A DNA stretch of 64,000 nucleotides from Oscillospiraceae bacterium (lineage in GTDB: Bacteria; Bacillota; Clostridia; Oscillospirales; Oscillospiraceae): NCBI GenBank assembly GCA_021201735.1, contig JAJQEJ010000059.1, forward strand, positions 1 through 64,000, written 5' to 3'. The position numbers were made by a program, and so were the translations under genes. The notes under the pieces are model-generated. The model did no database searches. It was not told where the DNA came from and saw only the letters and a list, made by a program, of their open reading frames with translations. Positions 33,024-42,275 of this stretch are shown here, piece by piece (positions within the stretch are counted from its first letter, which is position 1; each line of letters opens with the position of its first letter).

Positions 33024-34910
33024 ATGCGCCGTGCGCAAATTTGGACGCTTGTCCGCATCCTGTGCAGCGCCGTGCTTCTGGTTGCCGCCGTACTCTCCCC
33101 GTTGGAGGGGCTGCCGCGGTTGGTGTCCTTTCTGATCCCCTTCGCGCTGGTCGGCGCGGATATCGTCTACACGGCAGTGTGGAGTATTTTCCACGGGCAG
33201 GTATTTAACGAAACCCTGCTCATGAGCATCGCCTGCATCGGCGCGCTTGCAACGGAGCAGTACCCTGAGGCGGTTTTTGTGATGCTCTTTTATCAGGTGG
33301 GCGAGCTCTTTCAGCGCTACGCCGTGGGCAAATCACGCCATTCGATCACCCAGCTCATGCAGCTGCGCCCCGACAGCGCCAATGTAGAGCGGGACGGCGA
33401 ACTGGAAACGGTTGACCCGGAGGAGGTCGCGGTCGGGGAAGTGATTCTGGTCAAGCCCGGTGAAAAGATCCCACTCGACGGCACGGTGCTCGACGGAAGC
33501 TCCGCGCTCGATACCGCGGCGCTGACCGGCGAATCCCTCCCGCGCGATGTCGCGTGGGGCGACGCGGTGCTCTCCGGCTGCGTCAACCTCGCGGGCCCCC
33601 TGCGCATTGAGGTGACCAAGCCCTTTGAGGAGTCCACCGTCTCCAAAATGCTTGAGCTGGTGGAAAACGCGGGGGCAAAGAAGGCCAAAACAGAGCGCTT
33701 TATCACCCGATTTGCCCGCTACTACACGCCCGCCGTTGTCTTTGCCGCCATCGCCCTTGCGGTAATCCCCTCCCTATTTGACCAAAACTGGAGCCAGTGG
33801 ATTCACCGTGCGCTGATCTTTCTGGTGGTCTCCTGCCCCTGCGCCCTTGTGATCTCCGTCCCCCTGTCCTTCTTCGGCGGCATCGGCGGCGCGTCCAAGG
33901 CGGGCATTCTCATCAAGGGCGGGAATTACCTCGAGGTACTCGCCCGCGCCGAAACCATGGCCTTTGACAAGACCGGCACCCTCACACGCGGCAGCTTTCA
34001 GGTCACCGCGCTGCGTCCGGCGCAGGGGTATGAAAACGCGGAGCTGCTGGAGCTCGCCGCGCTCGCTGAGCATTTCTCCAACCACCCCATTGCCCGCTCC
34101 ATCCGCGCCGCCTGTCCCATTCCGCCCCATCCGGAGCGGCTGGGCGGCGACGTGGAGGAGTGCGCGGGCATGGGCGTACGCGCGGAGATCGACGGGCAGA
34201 CGGTCTATGTCGGGAACCGCCGCCTGCTCGTAGATGCCGGTATCCCCTGCCCCGAGGCGGACGGCGTCGGCGCAGCGGTCTATGTCGGCGCGGACGGGCA
34301 GTATGTGGGGTATCTTCTCATCGCGGATGCGGTGAAGCCCGGTGCGGCGCAGGCGATTGCATCGCTCAAAGCCGTGGGGATCCGCAAAACCGTTATGCTC
34401 ACCGGCGATACCGAGGTGACCGCCCGCGCGGTCGCGCAGTCCGTCGGCATTGACGAGATTCACGCCTCCCTCCTCCCCGCCGACAAGGTGGAAGCGGTGG
34501 AAGGCCTTTTGGGGGAACTCCCCCGCGGCGGAAGCCTCGCCTACGTCGGGGACGGCATCAACGACGCCCCCGTCCTCTCCCGCGCCGATGTGGGCATCGC
34601 CATGGGCGCGCTCGGCTCGGACGCCGCGATGGAGGCGGCGGACATCGTCCTGATGGACGACGACCCATGTAAGCTCCCCGTCGCCATCACCATCGCCCGC
34701 AAGACCATGCGCATCGTGACGCAGAACATTGTCTTTGCGCTCGTTATAAAGGTGCTCGTGCTCGTGCTCAGCGCGCTGGGTTTCGTCTCCATGTGGGCGG
34801 CCGTGTTTGCCGATGTGGGCGTTTCGGTGATCGCCATCCTCAATGCCATGCGCGCCCTGCGTCCCCCCGTGCAGGAGAGCGCCCCGCCCGCCCCCGCGCA
34901 GGACGCTTAA
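33024..34910 (+). CDS. Heavy-metal P1B-type ATPase (CadA/ZntA-like efflux pump)
   Basis: 628 aa, exports Zn/Cd/Pb or similar. It has the transport-site motif CPC (about residue 271, VVSCPCALVIS), the phosphorylation motif DKTGTLT (about 315), a TGES actuator, HP in SNHPIARS and GDGINDAP (about 508). The N terminus starts directly with membrane segments, so the usual HMA domain is missing and is instead encoded by the separate 32579 gene. GGGAGGAG precedes ATG 33024. The ArsR neighbour and CPC motif favour Cd/Zn over Cu; exact metal unproven. Confidence 0.93.
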   Translation: MRRAQIWTLVRILCSAVLLVAAVLSPLEGLPRLVSFLIPFALVGADIVYTAVWSIFHGQVFNETLLMSIACIGALATEQYPEAVFVMLFYQVGELFQRYAVGKSRHSITQLMQLRPDSANVERDGELETVDPEEVAVGEVILVKPGEKIPLDGTVLDGSSALDTAALTGESLPRDVAWGDAVLSGCVNLAGPLRIEVTKPFEESTVSKMLELVENAGAKKAKTERFITRFARYYTPAVVFAAIALAVIPSLFDQNWSQWIHRALIFLVVSCPCALVISVPLSFFGGIGGASKAGILIKGGNYLEVLARAETMAFDKTGTLTRGSFQVTALRPAQGYENAELLELAALAEHFSNHPIARSIRAACPIPPHPERLGGDVEECAGMGVRAEIDGQTVYVGNRRLLVDAGIPCPEADGVGAAVYVGADGQYVGYLLIADAVKPGAAQAIASLKAVGIRKTVMLTGDTEVTARAVAQSVGIDEIHASLLPADKVEAVEGLLGELPRGGSLAYVGDGINDAPVLSRADVGIAMGALGSDAAMEAADIVLMDDDPCKLPVAITIARKTMRIVTQNIVFALVIKVLVLVLSALGFVSMWAAVFADVGVSVIAILNAMRALRPPVQESAPPAPAQDA

Positions 34911-34928
34911 AATGTCGTTCATCTGCAT

Positions 34929-35313
34929 TTCTTACGATGGGGGTTCCCCTTGCCCTTTGTTTGCTTGTCCTTATTTTTTCGCCTGCTCAGCGGGAGGCAG
35001 GGTTCCACCCTGCACCCTTTTTACGAGGGTCCGGCGGTTGTCGCTGTTTTGCCAGCGGCAAAAATTGAAAGCAGACCCCTCGGGTTCAGCAAAAAAAAAT
35101 TTATAGTCCGGCTGCCGCCCCACGACTAAGGTAGTGCCCCAAGCCCGTGAGCGGTAGCCTTTGACACTGTGCCTGCACAACCGCCACGGATGCCATCTCC
35201 TACCGTCTGCCACTACTGCACGCGGGCGGGGATAGCGAGCCCTGCACCCCGCCGCGCAGGCGAAAAAAGATGGGCAAGCCCGCAGCGGGCAAGGGGAACC
35301 CCCATCGTAAGAA
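34929..35313. mobile_element. 385-bp MITE-like element with perfect 27-bp terminal inverted repeats
   Basis: The ends 34929-34955 (beginning TTCTTACGATGGGGG) and 35287-35313 are exact reverse complements over 27 bases. The interior (331 bp) encodes no credible protein and contains an A-tract and the small palindrome CCCGCAGCGGGC. A 3-4 bp direct repeat of GCA type flanks it. It sits between the ATPase gene and the trp promoter, 26 bases before the -35 box. This organisation fits a non-autonomous transposable element; no transposase is in the window. Confidence 0.8.
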
Positions 35314-35338
35314 GCAGCAAATTTAACATAAAAATTAC

Positions 35339-35367
35339 TTGACATTCCCCGCCAACGGACATATAAT
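35339..35367 (+). promoter_or_regulatory. Promoter of the trp operon
   Basis: TTGACA (35339-35344) and TATAAT (35362-35367), both perfect, with a 17-base spacer. It drives the T-box leader. Confidence 0.92.
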
Positions 35368-35373
35368 ACTTCT

Positions 35374-35662
35374 GAAAAGTGAATGAAGCGAAACCGTTGA
35401 CGCGGAGATAACGTCAGGTGTGCAGTCACAGAGAGCGGGGGGCAGCTGAAAGCCCTGCACAACGCAGCCTGTCAAATGGACCGCTGAGGGCGCAGTCAAA
35501 GGAGGCATTCCCTCCGAGTATTCTGCGACGGCACGCACACGTCAGTTGCGAGGGATATGTTAGTATCCTGCATGAGTGCGCAGACTCTGCCTGCGAAGCA
35601 AGGTGGTACCACGGATGATGATTCACCCGTCCTTGACAATTTTTGTCAGGGACGGGTTTTTT
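35374..35662 (+). ncRNA. T-box riboswitch leader (tRNA-Trp responsive) of trpEGDCFBA
   Basis: The leader of about 290 nt between promoter and trpE has the conserved T-box AAGGTGGTACCACGG (35600-35614). A strong terminator (stem CCCGTCCTTGAC with GTCAGGGACGGG, 35626-35656, then T6) and an upstream Stem I region are present. A TGG at 35477-35479 in CAAATGGACC is positioned as the Trp specifier codon. Uncharged tRNA-Trp would stabilise the antiterminator and switch on tryptophan synthesis. The UGGU acceptor-contact sequence would pair best with an A discriminator base, so a wobble with G73 of tRNA-Trp may be needed. Confidence 0.9.
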
Positions 35663-35715
35663 GTTTTCCCCGTACGCTTGATTCCCTTTACACAAATAAA
35701 AAAGGAGGCATGGTC

Positions 35716-37176
35716 ATGATCAGACCAACCCTGGAGGAGGCCAAACAGCTCGCGGCAGGCCATTCGGTCATTCCGCTCGCGCTCGAAATCCTCTCCGACC
35801 TGAAAACCCCGATTCAGCTGCTGCAAAACATCCGCAGGCAGAGCGACCTGTGGTATATACTCGAAAGCGTGAGCGGCAGCGACAACTGGGGGCGCTATTC
35901 CTTTTTGGGCTATAACCCCGTCCTCTCCGTCTATGGTACGGGGGACGAGATCACCATCACAAACGGCCATACCGTCACGCACAAGACGAGTGACCCGGTT
36001 GCGGTGATCCGCGAACTGATGCAGGAGTGCAACAGCCCCCGCGTCCCCGGACTCCCGCCCTTCACCGGCGGGCTGGTCGGCTATTTCTCCTACGACTTTG
36101 TGCAGCACTTCATCCACGGGCTGAAGCTCACAGCGGCAAACGAGGACAATTTCCGGGATTTCCACCTGATGCGCATGGATAAAATCGTCGCCTTCGACCA
36201 CTTTCAGCAAAAGATTTTCATCATCGTCAATATCCCGACGGAGGAGATCGAAACCAGCTATATCAGCGGCGTGACGGCGCTCAAGGATATGGAAAAGATG
36301 ATGTTTGAAACCGCGGCCGCCCCGCGGGAAAATTCAGGACTGCGCGGGGAGTTCACCCCCTCCTTCACGCCGGAGGGCTTTGGCGAGATGGTGCGGCAGG
36401 TGCAGCACCACATCCGCGAGGGCGATATCTTTCAGGCGGTGGTCTCCAACCGATTCAAGGCCCCCTTTGCGGGCAACCTCATGAACACCTATCGGATGCT
36501 GCGCACCACCAGCCCGTCCCCCTACATGTGCTACATGCATCTCGACGACATGGAGATCGCCTGCTCCTCCCCGGAAACCCTCGTCTCCCTGCGGGACGGG
36601 GAGGTCGGCTCCTTCCCGCTCGCGGGCACCTGCCCGCGCGGAGGCACCCCGGCGGAGGACGCGGCGCTCATCGACGCGCTGCTCGCGGATGAAAAGGAGC
36701 TTTCCGAGCATGATATGCTTGTCGACCTCGCCCGCAACGATTTGGGCAAGGTCTGTGAATTCGGCAGCGTGCGGCTTGGGGAATACCGCCAGGTCAAGCG
36801 CTTCGCGAACGTCAGCCACATCGCCTCCCACATCACGGGAACGCTGCGCGCGGGGATGGACGCGCTCGACGTCATCGCCGCCGCCCTTCCCGCCGGTACT
36901 CTCTCCGGCGCGCCGAAAAAGCGGGCGTGCGAGATCATCGACCATGCCGAGGGCGTCCGGCGCGGCGTATACGGCGGCGCCATCGGCTATATCGACTTTG
37001 CGGGCAACATGGATATGTGCATCGGCATCCGCATGGCGTTTTTAAAGGACGGAAACGTCTTTGTCCAGTCGGGCGCGGGCATTGTCGCGGACAGCGTACC
37101 CGAAAAGGAATATGCGGAAACCCAGAACAAGGCGCGCGCGGTAATGGAAGCCCTGCGGCGCGGCGGGGAGGTATAA
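35716..37176 (+). CDS. trpE: Anthranilate synthase component I
   Basis: Converts chorismate to anthranilate using ammonia from TrpG; 486 aa. Chorismate-binding motifs include FQAVVSNRF, CSSPETLVSL and PLAGTCPRGG, and DLARNDLGKVCEFGSV and GTLSGAPKKRA. The allosteric Trp site LLES-type residues appear as YILESVSGSDNWGRYSF. ATG 35716 is selected for its spacing from AAAGGAGG; ATG 35710 is too close. First gene of a complete trp operon under T-box control. Confidence 0.96.
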   Translation: MIRPTLEEAKQLAAGHSVIPLALEILSDLKTPIQLLQNIRRQSDLWYILESVSGSDNWGRYSFLGYNPVLSVYGTGDEITITNGHTVTHKTSDPVAVIRELMQECNSPRVPGLPPFTGGLVGYFSYDFVQHFIHGLKLTAANEDNFRDFHLMRMDKIVAFDHFQQKIFIIVNIPTEEIETSYISGVTALKDMEKMMFETAAAPRENSGLRGEFTPSFTPEGFGEMVRQVQHHIREGDIFQAVVSNRFKAPFAGNLMNTYRMLRTTSPSPYMCYMHLDDMEIACSSPETLVSLRDGEVGSFPLAGTCPRGGTPAEDAALIDALLADEKELSEHDMLVDLARNDLGKVCEFGSVRLGEYRQVKRFANVSHIASHITGTLRAGMDALDVIAAALPAGTLSGAPKKRACEIIDHAEGVRRGVYGGAIGYIDFAGNMDMCIGIRMAFLKDGNVFVQSGAGIVADSVPEKEYAETQNKARAVMEALRRGGEV

Positions 37177-37178
37177 CA

Positions 37179-37757
37179 ATGGTATTGATCATTGACAATT
37201 ACGACAGCTTTACCTACAACCTCTATCAGATCGCGGGTACCATCAATCCCGATATCCGCGTGGTCTACAGCGACGAGGTGACAGCGGAGGATGTGTGCAA
37301 GCTGTCCCCTACCCATATCATCCTCTCCCCCGGCCCCGGCAGGCCGAAGGACGCGGGGGCGTGCGAGGCGATCATCACCCAATTCGCCGGTGCCATCCCC
37401 ATGCTGGGCATTTGCCTGGGACATCAGGCGATCTGCGAGGCGTTCGGCGCGGAGATCACCTACGCAAAAGAGCTGATGCACGGCAAGCGGAGCATGGTAC
37501 ACATCGCAAACGGCAACCCCGTGTTTCGCGGCCTGCCGCCGCTTTTGGAGGCGGGGCGCTACCACTCGCTGGCGGTGAAACGGGAGAGCCTGCCCGATGC
37601 GCTGCTGGTCATCGCCGAGTGCGACGACGGGGAGGTTATGGGCGTCAAGCACCGGGACTTTGACCTGTTCGGGCTGCAATTCCACCCCGAATCCATCCTG
37701 ACCCCGGACGGCTCAGTCATTTTGGAAAACTTCCTGCGGATCGGAGGCAAGTCATGA
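37179..37757 (+). CDS. trpG: Anthranilate synthase component II (glutamine amidotransferase)
   Basis: 192 aa. Supplies ammonia from glutamine to TrpE. Class I amidotransferase triad: nucleophile Cys in GICLGHQ, His and Glu in QFHPESI near the C terminus. The motif LSPGPGRPKDAG is typical. ATG 37179 lies two bases after the trpE stop; the long upstream extension of the frame is not coding. Not fused to TrpD. Confidence 0.95.
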   Translation: MVLIIDNYDSFTYNLYQIAGTINPDIRVVYSDEVTAEDVCKLSPTHIILSPGPGRPKDAGACEAIITQFAGAIPMLGICLGHQAICEAFGAEITYAKELMHGKRSMVHIANGNPVFRGLPPLLEAGRYHSLAVKRESLPDALLVIAECDDGEVMGVKHRDFDLFGLQFHPESILTPDGSVILENFLRIGGKS

Positions 37758-38770
37758 TAGATAAGGCCATTGTTGAAATTATGGAGGGGCGCGACCTCAC
37801 ACGGGAATGGGCGCGCGCCGTGATGCTCCAGATGATGGAGGGGAACGCCACAAGCGCCCAGATGGGTGCCTTCCTCGCCGGGATGCGCCTCAAGGGCGAG
37901 AGCATTGAGGAGATCACCGCCTGCGCCGAGGTGATGCGGGAAAAGAGCAAAAAAATCCACCCGAAAACCGATGTGCTCGACATCGTCGGCACCGGCGGCG
38001 ACGGGCTGTATACCTTTAACATCTCCACCGTGTCCGCGTTTGTCATCGCCGCGGGCGGCGTGCCGGTCGCGAAGCACGGCGGGCGGAGCGTGTCGAGCAA
38101 ATGCGGCAGTGCCGACGTCATCGAGGCGCTTGGCGCAAACATCACCCTCACAGCGGAGCAGAACGAGCAGGTGCTCGCCCGCACCGGCATGTGCTTTATG
38201 CACTCGCAGGTCTACCACGCCGCGATGAAATTCGTCGCCCCCGTGCGGCGGGAGCTGGGCGTGCGCACCATTTTTAACATTCTGGGTCCGCTCGCAAACC
38301 CCGCAGGGGCCACCATGCAGATGCTCGGCGTGTATGATGAAAATCTGGTGGAGCCGCTCGCGCGCGTACTGTTAAACCTTGGCGTCAAGCGCGCGATGGT
38401 GGTACACGGGCACGATGGGCTGGACGAAATCACCCTCACCGACACCTCCACCATCTGCGAGGTGGCGGACGGGAAGCTCAACAGCTACTTTATCACGCCC
38501 GAGCAGTTCGGCCTCACCCGCTGCGCCATGGCGGAGCTCACGGGCGGCGACCCGCGGGAAAACGCGGGCATTGCCCGGGATATCCTCTCCGGCAAAAAGG
38601 ACGCCAAGCGGGACACCGTGGTGCTCAACGCCGCGTGCTGCCTCTACATGGGCAAAAACGACATTACCATGCGCGCCTGTGTCGCGCTCGCGCAGGAACT
38701 CATCGACAGCGGCGCGGCGCTTAAAAAGCTGGAGGAGTTTGTCCGGGTGACCAACGAGGTGGCGGAATGA
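37754..38770 (+). CDS. trpD: Anthranilate phosphoribosyltransferase
   Basis: 338 aa. Joins anthranilate to PRPP. Motifs: GTGGDG (PRPP binding), KHGGRSVSSKCGSADV and FVAPVRRELGVRTIFNILGP. Starts 4 bases inside the trpG stop (ATGA) and overlaps trpC in the same way, so translation is coupled along the operon. Confidence 0.96.
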   Translation: MIDKAIVEIMEGRDLTREWARAVMLQMMEGNATSAQMGAFLAGMRLKGESIEEITACAEVMREKSKKIHPKTDVLDIVGTGGDGLYTFNISTVSAFVIAAGGVPVAKHGGRSVSSKCGSADVIEALGANITLTAEQNEQVLARTGMCFMHSQVYHAAMKFVAPVRRELGVRTIFNILGPLANPAGATMQMLGVYDENLVEPLARVLLNLGVKRAMVVHGHDGLDEITLTDTSTICEVADGKLNSYFITPEQFGLTRCAMAELTGGDPRENAGIARDILSGKKDAKRDTVVLNAACCLYMGKNDITMRACVALAQELIDSGAALKKLEEFVRVTNEVAE

Positions 38771-39534
38771 ACATCCTGGACGAAATTGTTGCCTCCACCC
38801 TGCCGCGCGTGGCGCGGGAGAAGGCGGCGGGCCTCCCCGAACCAAAAGCGCCGCCGCGCAAGCCCTTCCACTTTGAGGAAAACCTGCGCGCCCCCGGCGT
38901 GTCGTTTATCTGCGAGGTGAAGAAGGCCTCCCCCTCCAAGGGCGTAATTGCCGCGGATTTCCCCTATCTGGATATCGCCCGCGCCTACGAGCGGGCGGGC
39001 GCGGACGCCATCTCGGTGCTGACCGAGCCGGACTACTTTCAGGGCCGCAATGCATACCTCGCCGAAATCCGCGCAGCGGTGGACACCCCCCTGCTGCGCA
39101 AGGATTTTACCATCGACCCCTTTCAGATCGAGCAGGCCGCGGCCCTCGGCGCGGACGCGGTGCTGCTCATCTGCGCCATCCTCTCCCCCGCGCAGGTGAA
39201 GGAGTATATCGCCCTTGCCGATACGCTCGGCCTCTCGTGCCTTGTGGAGGCGCACGACGAGGAGGAGATCAAAACCGCCCTCGCTGCCGGGGCGCGGATC
39301 ATCGGCGTCAATAACCGCGACCTCAAGACCTTCACCGTGGACACCGCCAACAGCATCCGCCTGCGCAAGCTTGTCCCGCCCGATATCCTCTTTGTCGCGG
39401 AGAGCGGCGTGGGCGCGGCGGAGGACATCGCCCTGCTGCGCGAGCACAACATCAGCGCCGTGCTGGTGGGAGAAACCCTCATGCGCGCGCCGGATAAGGC
39501 CGCCATGCTCTCCTCCCTGCGGGGGGTACGCTGA
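38767..39534 (+). CDS. trpC: Indole-3-glycerol phosphate synthase
   Basis: 255 aa TIM-barrel enzyme that closes the indole ring. Signature FICEVKKASPSKG, catalytic Lys/Glu positions in LLRKDFTIDPFQ and the C-terminal phosphate loop AESGVGAAEDI. Overlaps trpD by 4 bases; trpF begins two bases after. Confidence 0.96.
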   Translation: MNILDEIVASTLPRVAREKAAGLPEPKAPPRKPFHFEENLRAPGVSFICEVKKASPSKGVIAADFPYLDIARAYERAGADAISVLTEPDYFQGRNAYLAEIRAAVDTPLLRKDFTIDPFQIEQAAALGADAVLLICAILSPAQVKEYIALADTLGLSCLVEAHDEEEIKTALAAGARIIGVNNRDLKTFTVDTANSIRLRKLVPPDILFVAESGVGAAEDIALLREHNISAVLVGETLMRAPDKAAMLSSLRGVR

Positions 39535-39535
39535 T

Positions 39536-40144
39536 ATGAGCAAGGTGAAAATCTGCGGCCTGACCCGGCAGAGCGACATCGACGCGGTCAACCGCGCAAA
39601 GCCGGACTACATCGGCTTTGTCTTCGCGGCGGAGAGCCGCCGCAGGCTTCATCCGGAGGAAGCGGCGGCGCTCCGGGCAAATTTAAGCCCCGATATTCAG
39701 GCGGTGGGCGTCTTTGTCAACCAGCCGGTGGGCTGGATCGCCTCCCTCTGCGAGCGCGGCGTCATCGACCTCGTGCAGCTCCACGGCGAGGAGGACGCGG
39801 ACTATCTTGCTACCCTGCGCCGCCTGTGCACCCACCCGGTCATCCGCGCGGTGCCGGTGGAGCATACCGTCCCCCCGCTCCCCCCGCACGCGGATTACTA
39901 TCTCTTCGACACAGCCACCCCCCAGCGCGGCGGTGCGGGGCACCCCTTCGACTGGTCGGCACTGGACGGCTACACCGGCGCGCCCTACTTCATCGCGGGC
40001 GGGCTATCGCCCGAAACGGTGGCGGAGGCCGTCACGCGCCTGCACCCCTACTGCGTGGACGTAAGCAGCGGCGTGGAGACGGACGGCGTCAAAGACCCGG
40101 AAAAAATCATGCGGTTTGTAGATCTTGTTAGGAGGACAACGTAA
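39536..40144 (+). CDS. trpF: Phosphoribosylanthranilate isomerase
   Basis: 202 aa. Amadori rearrangement preceding TrpC. Motifs KICGLTRQSDI (catalytic Cys), GFVFAAESRR, QLHGEED and the end motif VDVSSGVETDGVKDPEKI. ATG 39536 is chosen from the KICGLT start; the longer frame overlaps trpC. Ends directly against trpB. Confidence 0.95.
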   Translation: MSKVKICGLTRQSDIDAVNRAKPDYIGFVFAAESRRRLHPEEAAALRANLSPDIQAVGVFVNQPVGWIASLCERGVIDLVQLHGEEDADYLATLRRLCTHPVIRAVPVEHTVPPLPPHADYYLFDTATPQRGGAGHPFDWSALDGYTGAPYFIAGGLSPETVAEAVTRLHPYCVDVSSGVETDGVKDPEKIMRFVDLVRRTT

Positions 40145-41329
40145 ATGGAACACGGCAGATTTGGTGAATTCGGAGGCCTCTACATCCCCGAAACCCTGAT
40201 GCGCACCCTGCAGGAGCTGGAGGAGTCTTATGAACACTATAAAAACGACCCGGCATTTGTGGAGGAGCTCAACTGGCTGCTGGCAAACTACGCGGGGCGG
40301 CCCTCCCTGCTCTACTACGCCGAAAACCTCACAAAAGAGGTGGGCGGGGCGAAAATCTATCTCAAGCGGGAGGACTTAAACCACACCGGCTCCCACAAGA
40401 TCAACAACGTCCTCGGCCAGGCGCTGCTGGCAAAGCGCATGGGCAAAACCCGCATCATCGCCGAGACCGGCGCGGGGCAGCACGGCGTCGCCTCCGCCAC
40501 CGTGGCGGCGCTGATGAACATGGAGTGCGAGGTGTTCATGGGCAAGACCGACACCGAGCGGCAGGCGCTCAACGTCTACCGCATGCGGCTTTTGGGCGCG
40601 GAGGTGCACCCCGTCACCACCGGCACCATGACCCTCAAGGACGCGGTAAATGAGACCATGCGCGAGTGGTCGCGCCGGGTGTCCGACACCCACTATATCA
40701 TCGGCTCCGCCATGGGGCCGCACCCCTTCCCCATGATGGTGCGGGACTTCCAGAGTGTCATCGGCAAGGAGATCCGCGCCCAGCTCCGGCAGACGGAGGA
40801 TTGCCTCCCCGACGCGGTGGTCGCCTGCGTCGGCGGCGGCTCCAACGCCATCGGCACCTTCTATGATTTTATTGACGCGCCGTCGGTGCGCCTCATCGGC
40901 GTGGAGGCGGCGGGCGAAGGGCTGGATACCGGACGTCACGCCGCCGCCATCGGGCGCGGCACCGTGGGCATTTTTCACGGCATGAAATCTATTTTCTGTC
41001 AGGACGAATTCGGCCAGATTGACGAGGTTTACTCCATCTCCGCCGGTATGGACTACCCCGGCATCGGCCCGGAGCACGCCCACCTGCATACCATCGGGCG
41101 GGCGGAGTATGTCCCCATCACCGACGAGGAGGCGGTCACGGCGTTTGAGCATCTCTCACGCAGCGAGGGCATTATCCCCGCCATCGAGTCGGCCCACGCC
41201 GTGGCGCACGCCGTCAAGCTCGCGCGCGAGATGGGGAAGGATCAGCGCATCGTCGTCTGCCTCTCCGGGCGCGGCGATAAGGATGTGGCGGCCATCGCCA
41301 GATACAGGGGGGAAACACTTTATGATTAA
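40145..41329 (+). CDS. trpB: Tryptophan synthase beta chain
   Basis: 394 aa PLP enzyme condensing indole with serine. PLP lysine in HTGSHKINN, phosphate loop GGGSNAIG, and the monovalent-cation loop region. The subfamily is TrpB1, the form that pairs with TrpA, in keeping with the adjacent trpA. The ATG follows the trpF stop with no gap. Confidence 0.97.
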   Translation: MEHGRFGEFGGLYIPETLMRTLQELEESYEHYKNDPAFVEELNWLLANYAGRPSLLYYAENLTKEVGGAKIYLKREDLNHTGSHKINNVLGQALLAKRMGKTRIIAETGAGQHGVASATVAALMNMECEVFMGKTDTERQALNVYRMRLLGAEVHPVTTGTMTLKDAVNETMREWSRRVSDTHYIIGSAMGPHPFPMMVRDFQSVIGKEIRAQLRQTEDCLPDAVVACVGGGSNAIGTFYDFIDAPSVRLIGVEAAGEGLDTGRHAAAIGRGTVGIFHGMKSIFCQDEFGQIDEVYSISAGMDYPGIGPEHAHLHTIGRAEYVPITDEEAVTAFEHLSRSEGIIPAIESAHAVAHAVKLAREMGKDQRIVVCLSGRGDKDVAAIARYRGETLYD

Positions 41330-42101
41330 GATACAGGAAGCCTTTCGCAATCAGCACAAGGCCTTTATCGCCTACCTCATGGCGGGCGATCCCAACCTTC
41401 CGTCCTCCGCCGCGTATATCCTCACCGCACAGGAGGCGGGCGCGGATCTGATTGAAATCGGCATCCCATTTTCCGACCCGATTGCGGAAGGGGAGGTCAT
41501 TCAGGCGGCAAGCCAGCGCGCCCTGCGCGCGGGTACCAGACTGGACGGCATCTTCGACATGGTCGCGTCCATCAAAGATCAAATGCGCGTCCCCATGGTC
41601 TTCATGACCTACTTAAACCCCGTCTTTGTCTACGGGTACGACAGGTTTTTCGCCCGCTGCGTGGAGATCGGCATCTGCGGCATCATCATCCCCGACATGC
41701 CCTTTGAGGAGCAGGACGAGGCCAGGCAGATCGCAAAGAAATACGGCATTGAGGTCGTCACCCTCGTCGCTCCCACCTCCGCGTCGCGCACGGCGGAGAT
41801 CGCCCGCCGCGCGGAGGGCTTCCTCTACCTTGTCTCCTCCATGGGTGTCACGGGGGTACGCGCGGAGATCACCACAGACCTCTCCGCCATCGTCGCGGAT
41901 ATCCGCAAGGAGACCGATATCCCCGTCGCCATCGGCTTCGGCATCGCCACCCCGGAGCAGGCGCGGCAGAACGCCCAAATAGCCGACGGCGTCATCATCG
42001 GCAGCGCCATCGTGCGCATCATCGCCGAGCACGGCGCGCACGCCAAGCAGCCGCTTTATGATTATATCAAGTCGATTAAGGATGCAATTACGCAGCTCTA
42101 A
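41322..42101 (+). CDS. trpA: Tryptophan synthase alpha chain
   Basis: 259 aa TIM barrel that cleaves indole-3-glycerol phosphate. Motifs [14 protein letters not shown] (catalytic Glu and Asp) and later [10 protein letters not shown]. The start ATG 41322 overlaps trpB by 8 bases; the longer frame upstream is antisense-free shadow within trpB. Last gene of the operon, followed by a terminator. Confidence 0.96.
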   Translation: MIKIQEAFRNQHKAFIAYLMAGDPNLPSSAAYILTAQEAGADLIEIGIPFSDPIAEGEVIQAASQRALRAGTRLDGIFDMVASIKDQMRVPMVFMTYLNPVFVYGYDRFFARCVEIGICGIIIPDMPFEEQDEARQIAKKYGIEVVTLVAPTSASRTAEIARRAEGFLYLVSSMGVTGVRAEITTDLSAIVADIRKETDIPVAIGFGIATPEQARQNAQIADGVIIGSAIVRIIAEHGAHAKQPLYDYIKSIKDAITQL

Positions 42102-42111
42102 ACTATGCACA

Positions 42112-42151
42112 AGTGCCCCTGCCGTAAAAGTTGCGGCAGGGGCACTCTTTT
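42112..42151 (+). terminator. Rho-independent terminator of the trp operon
   Basis: A perfect 13-bp stem (42112-42124 with 42134-42146, arm AGTGCCCCTGCCG) followed by CTTTT. Confidence 0.9.
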
Positions 42152-42192
42152 CCCATTTTTCTCTAGCGCAGGCTATTATTTCTTTGTTTTTA

Positions 42193-42221
42193 TTGACAAT
42201 GCATAATGATTTCCTTATAAT
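42193..42221 (+). promoter_or_regulatory. Promoter of the 42276 secreted-protein gene
   Basis: TTGACA (42193-42198) and TATAAT (42216-42221) with a 17-base spacer, both perfect. Confidence 0.88.
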
Positions 42222-42275
42222 TATAGTGTGTTTTGTTTGTGGCGCTAAAATTGCAAGCGGGAAGGATGTTTGAAA

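Noticed and set aside
33774..34928. 384-codon minus-strand frame opposite the P-type ATPase
   Set aside because: His/Arg/Gly-rich shadow of a gene with all P-type ATPase motifs in the other strand; no ribosome site.
35400..35600. Trp leader peptide attenuator
   Set aside because: The T-box motif, specifier and terminator explain the leader, and no short Trp-rich frame with a ribosome site is seen.
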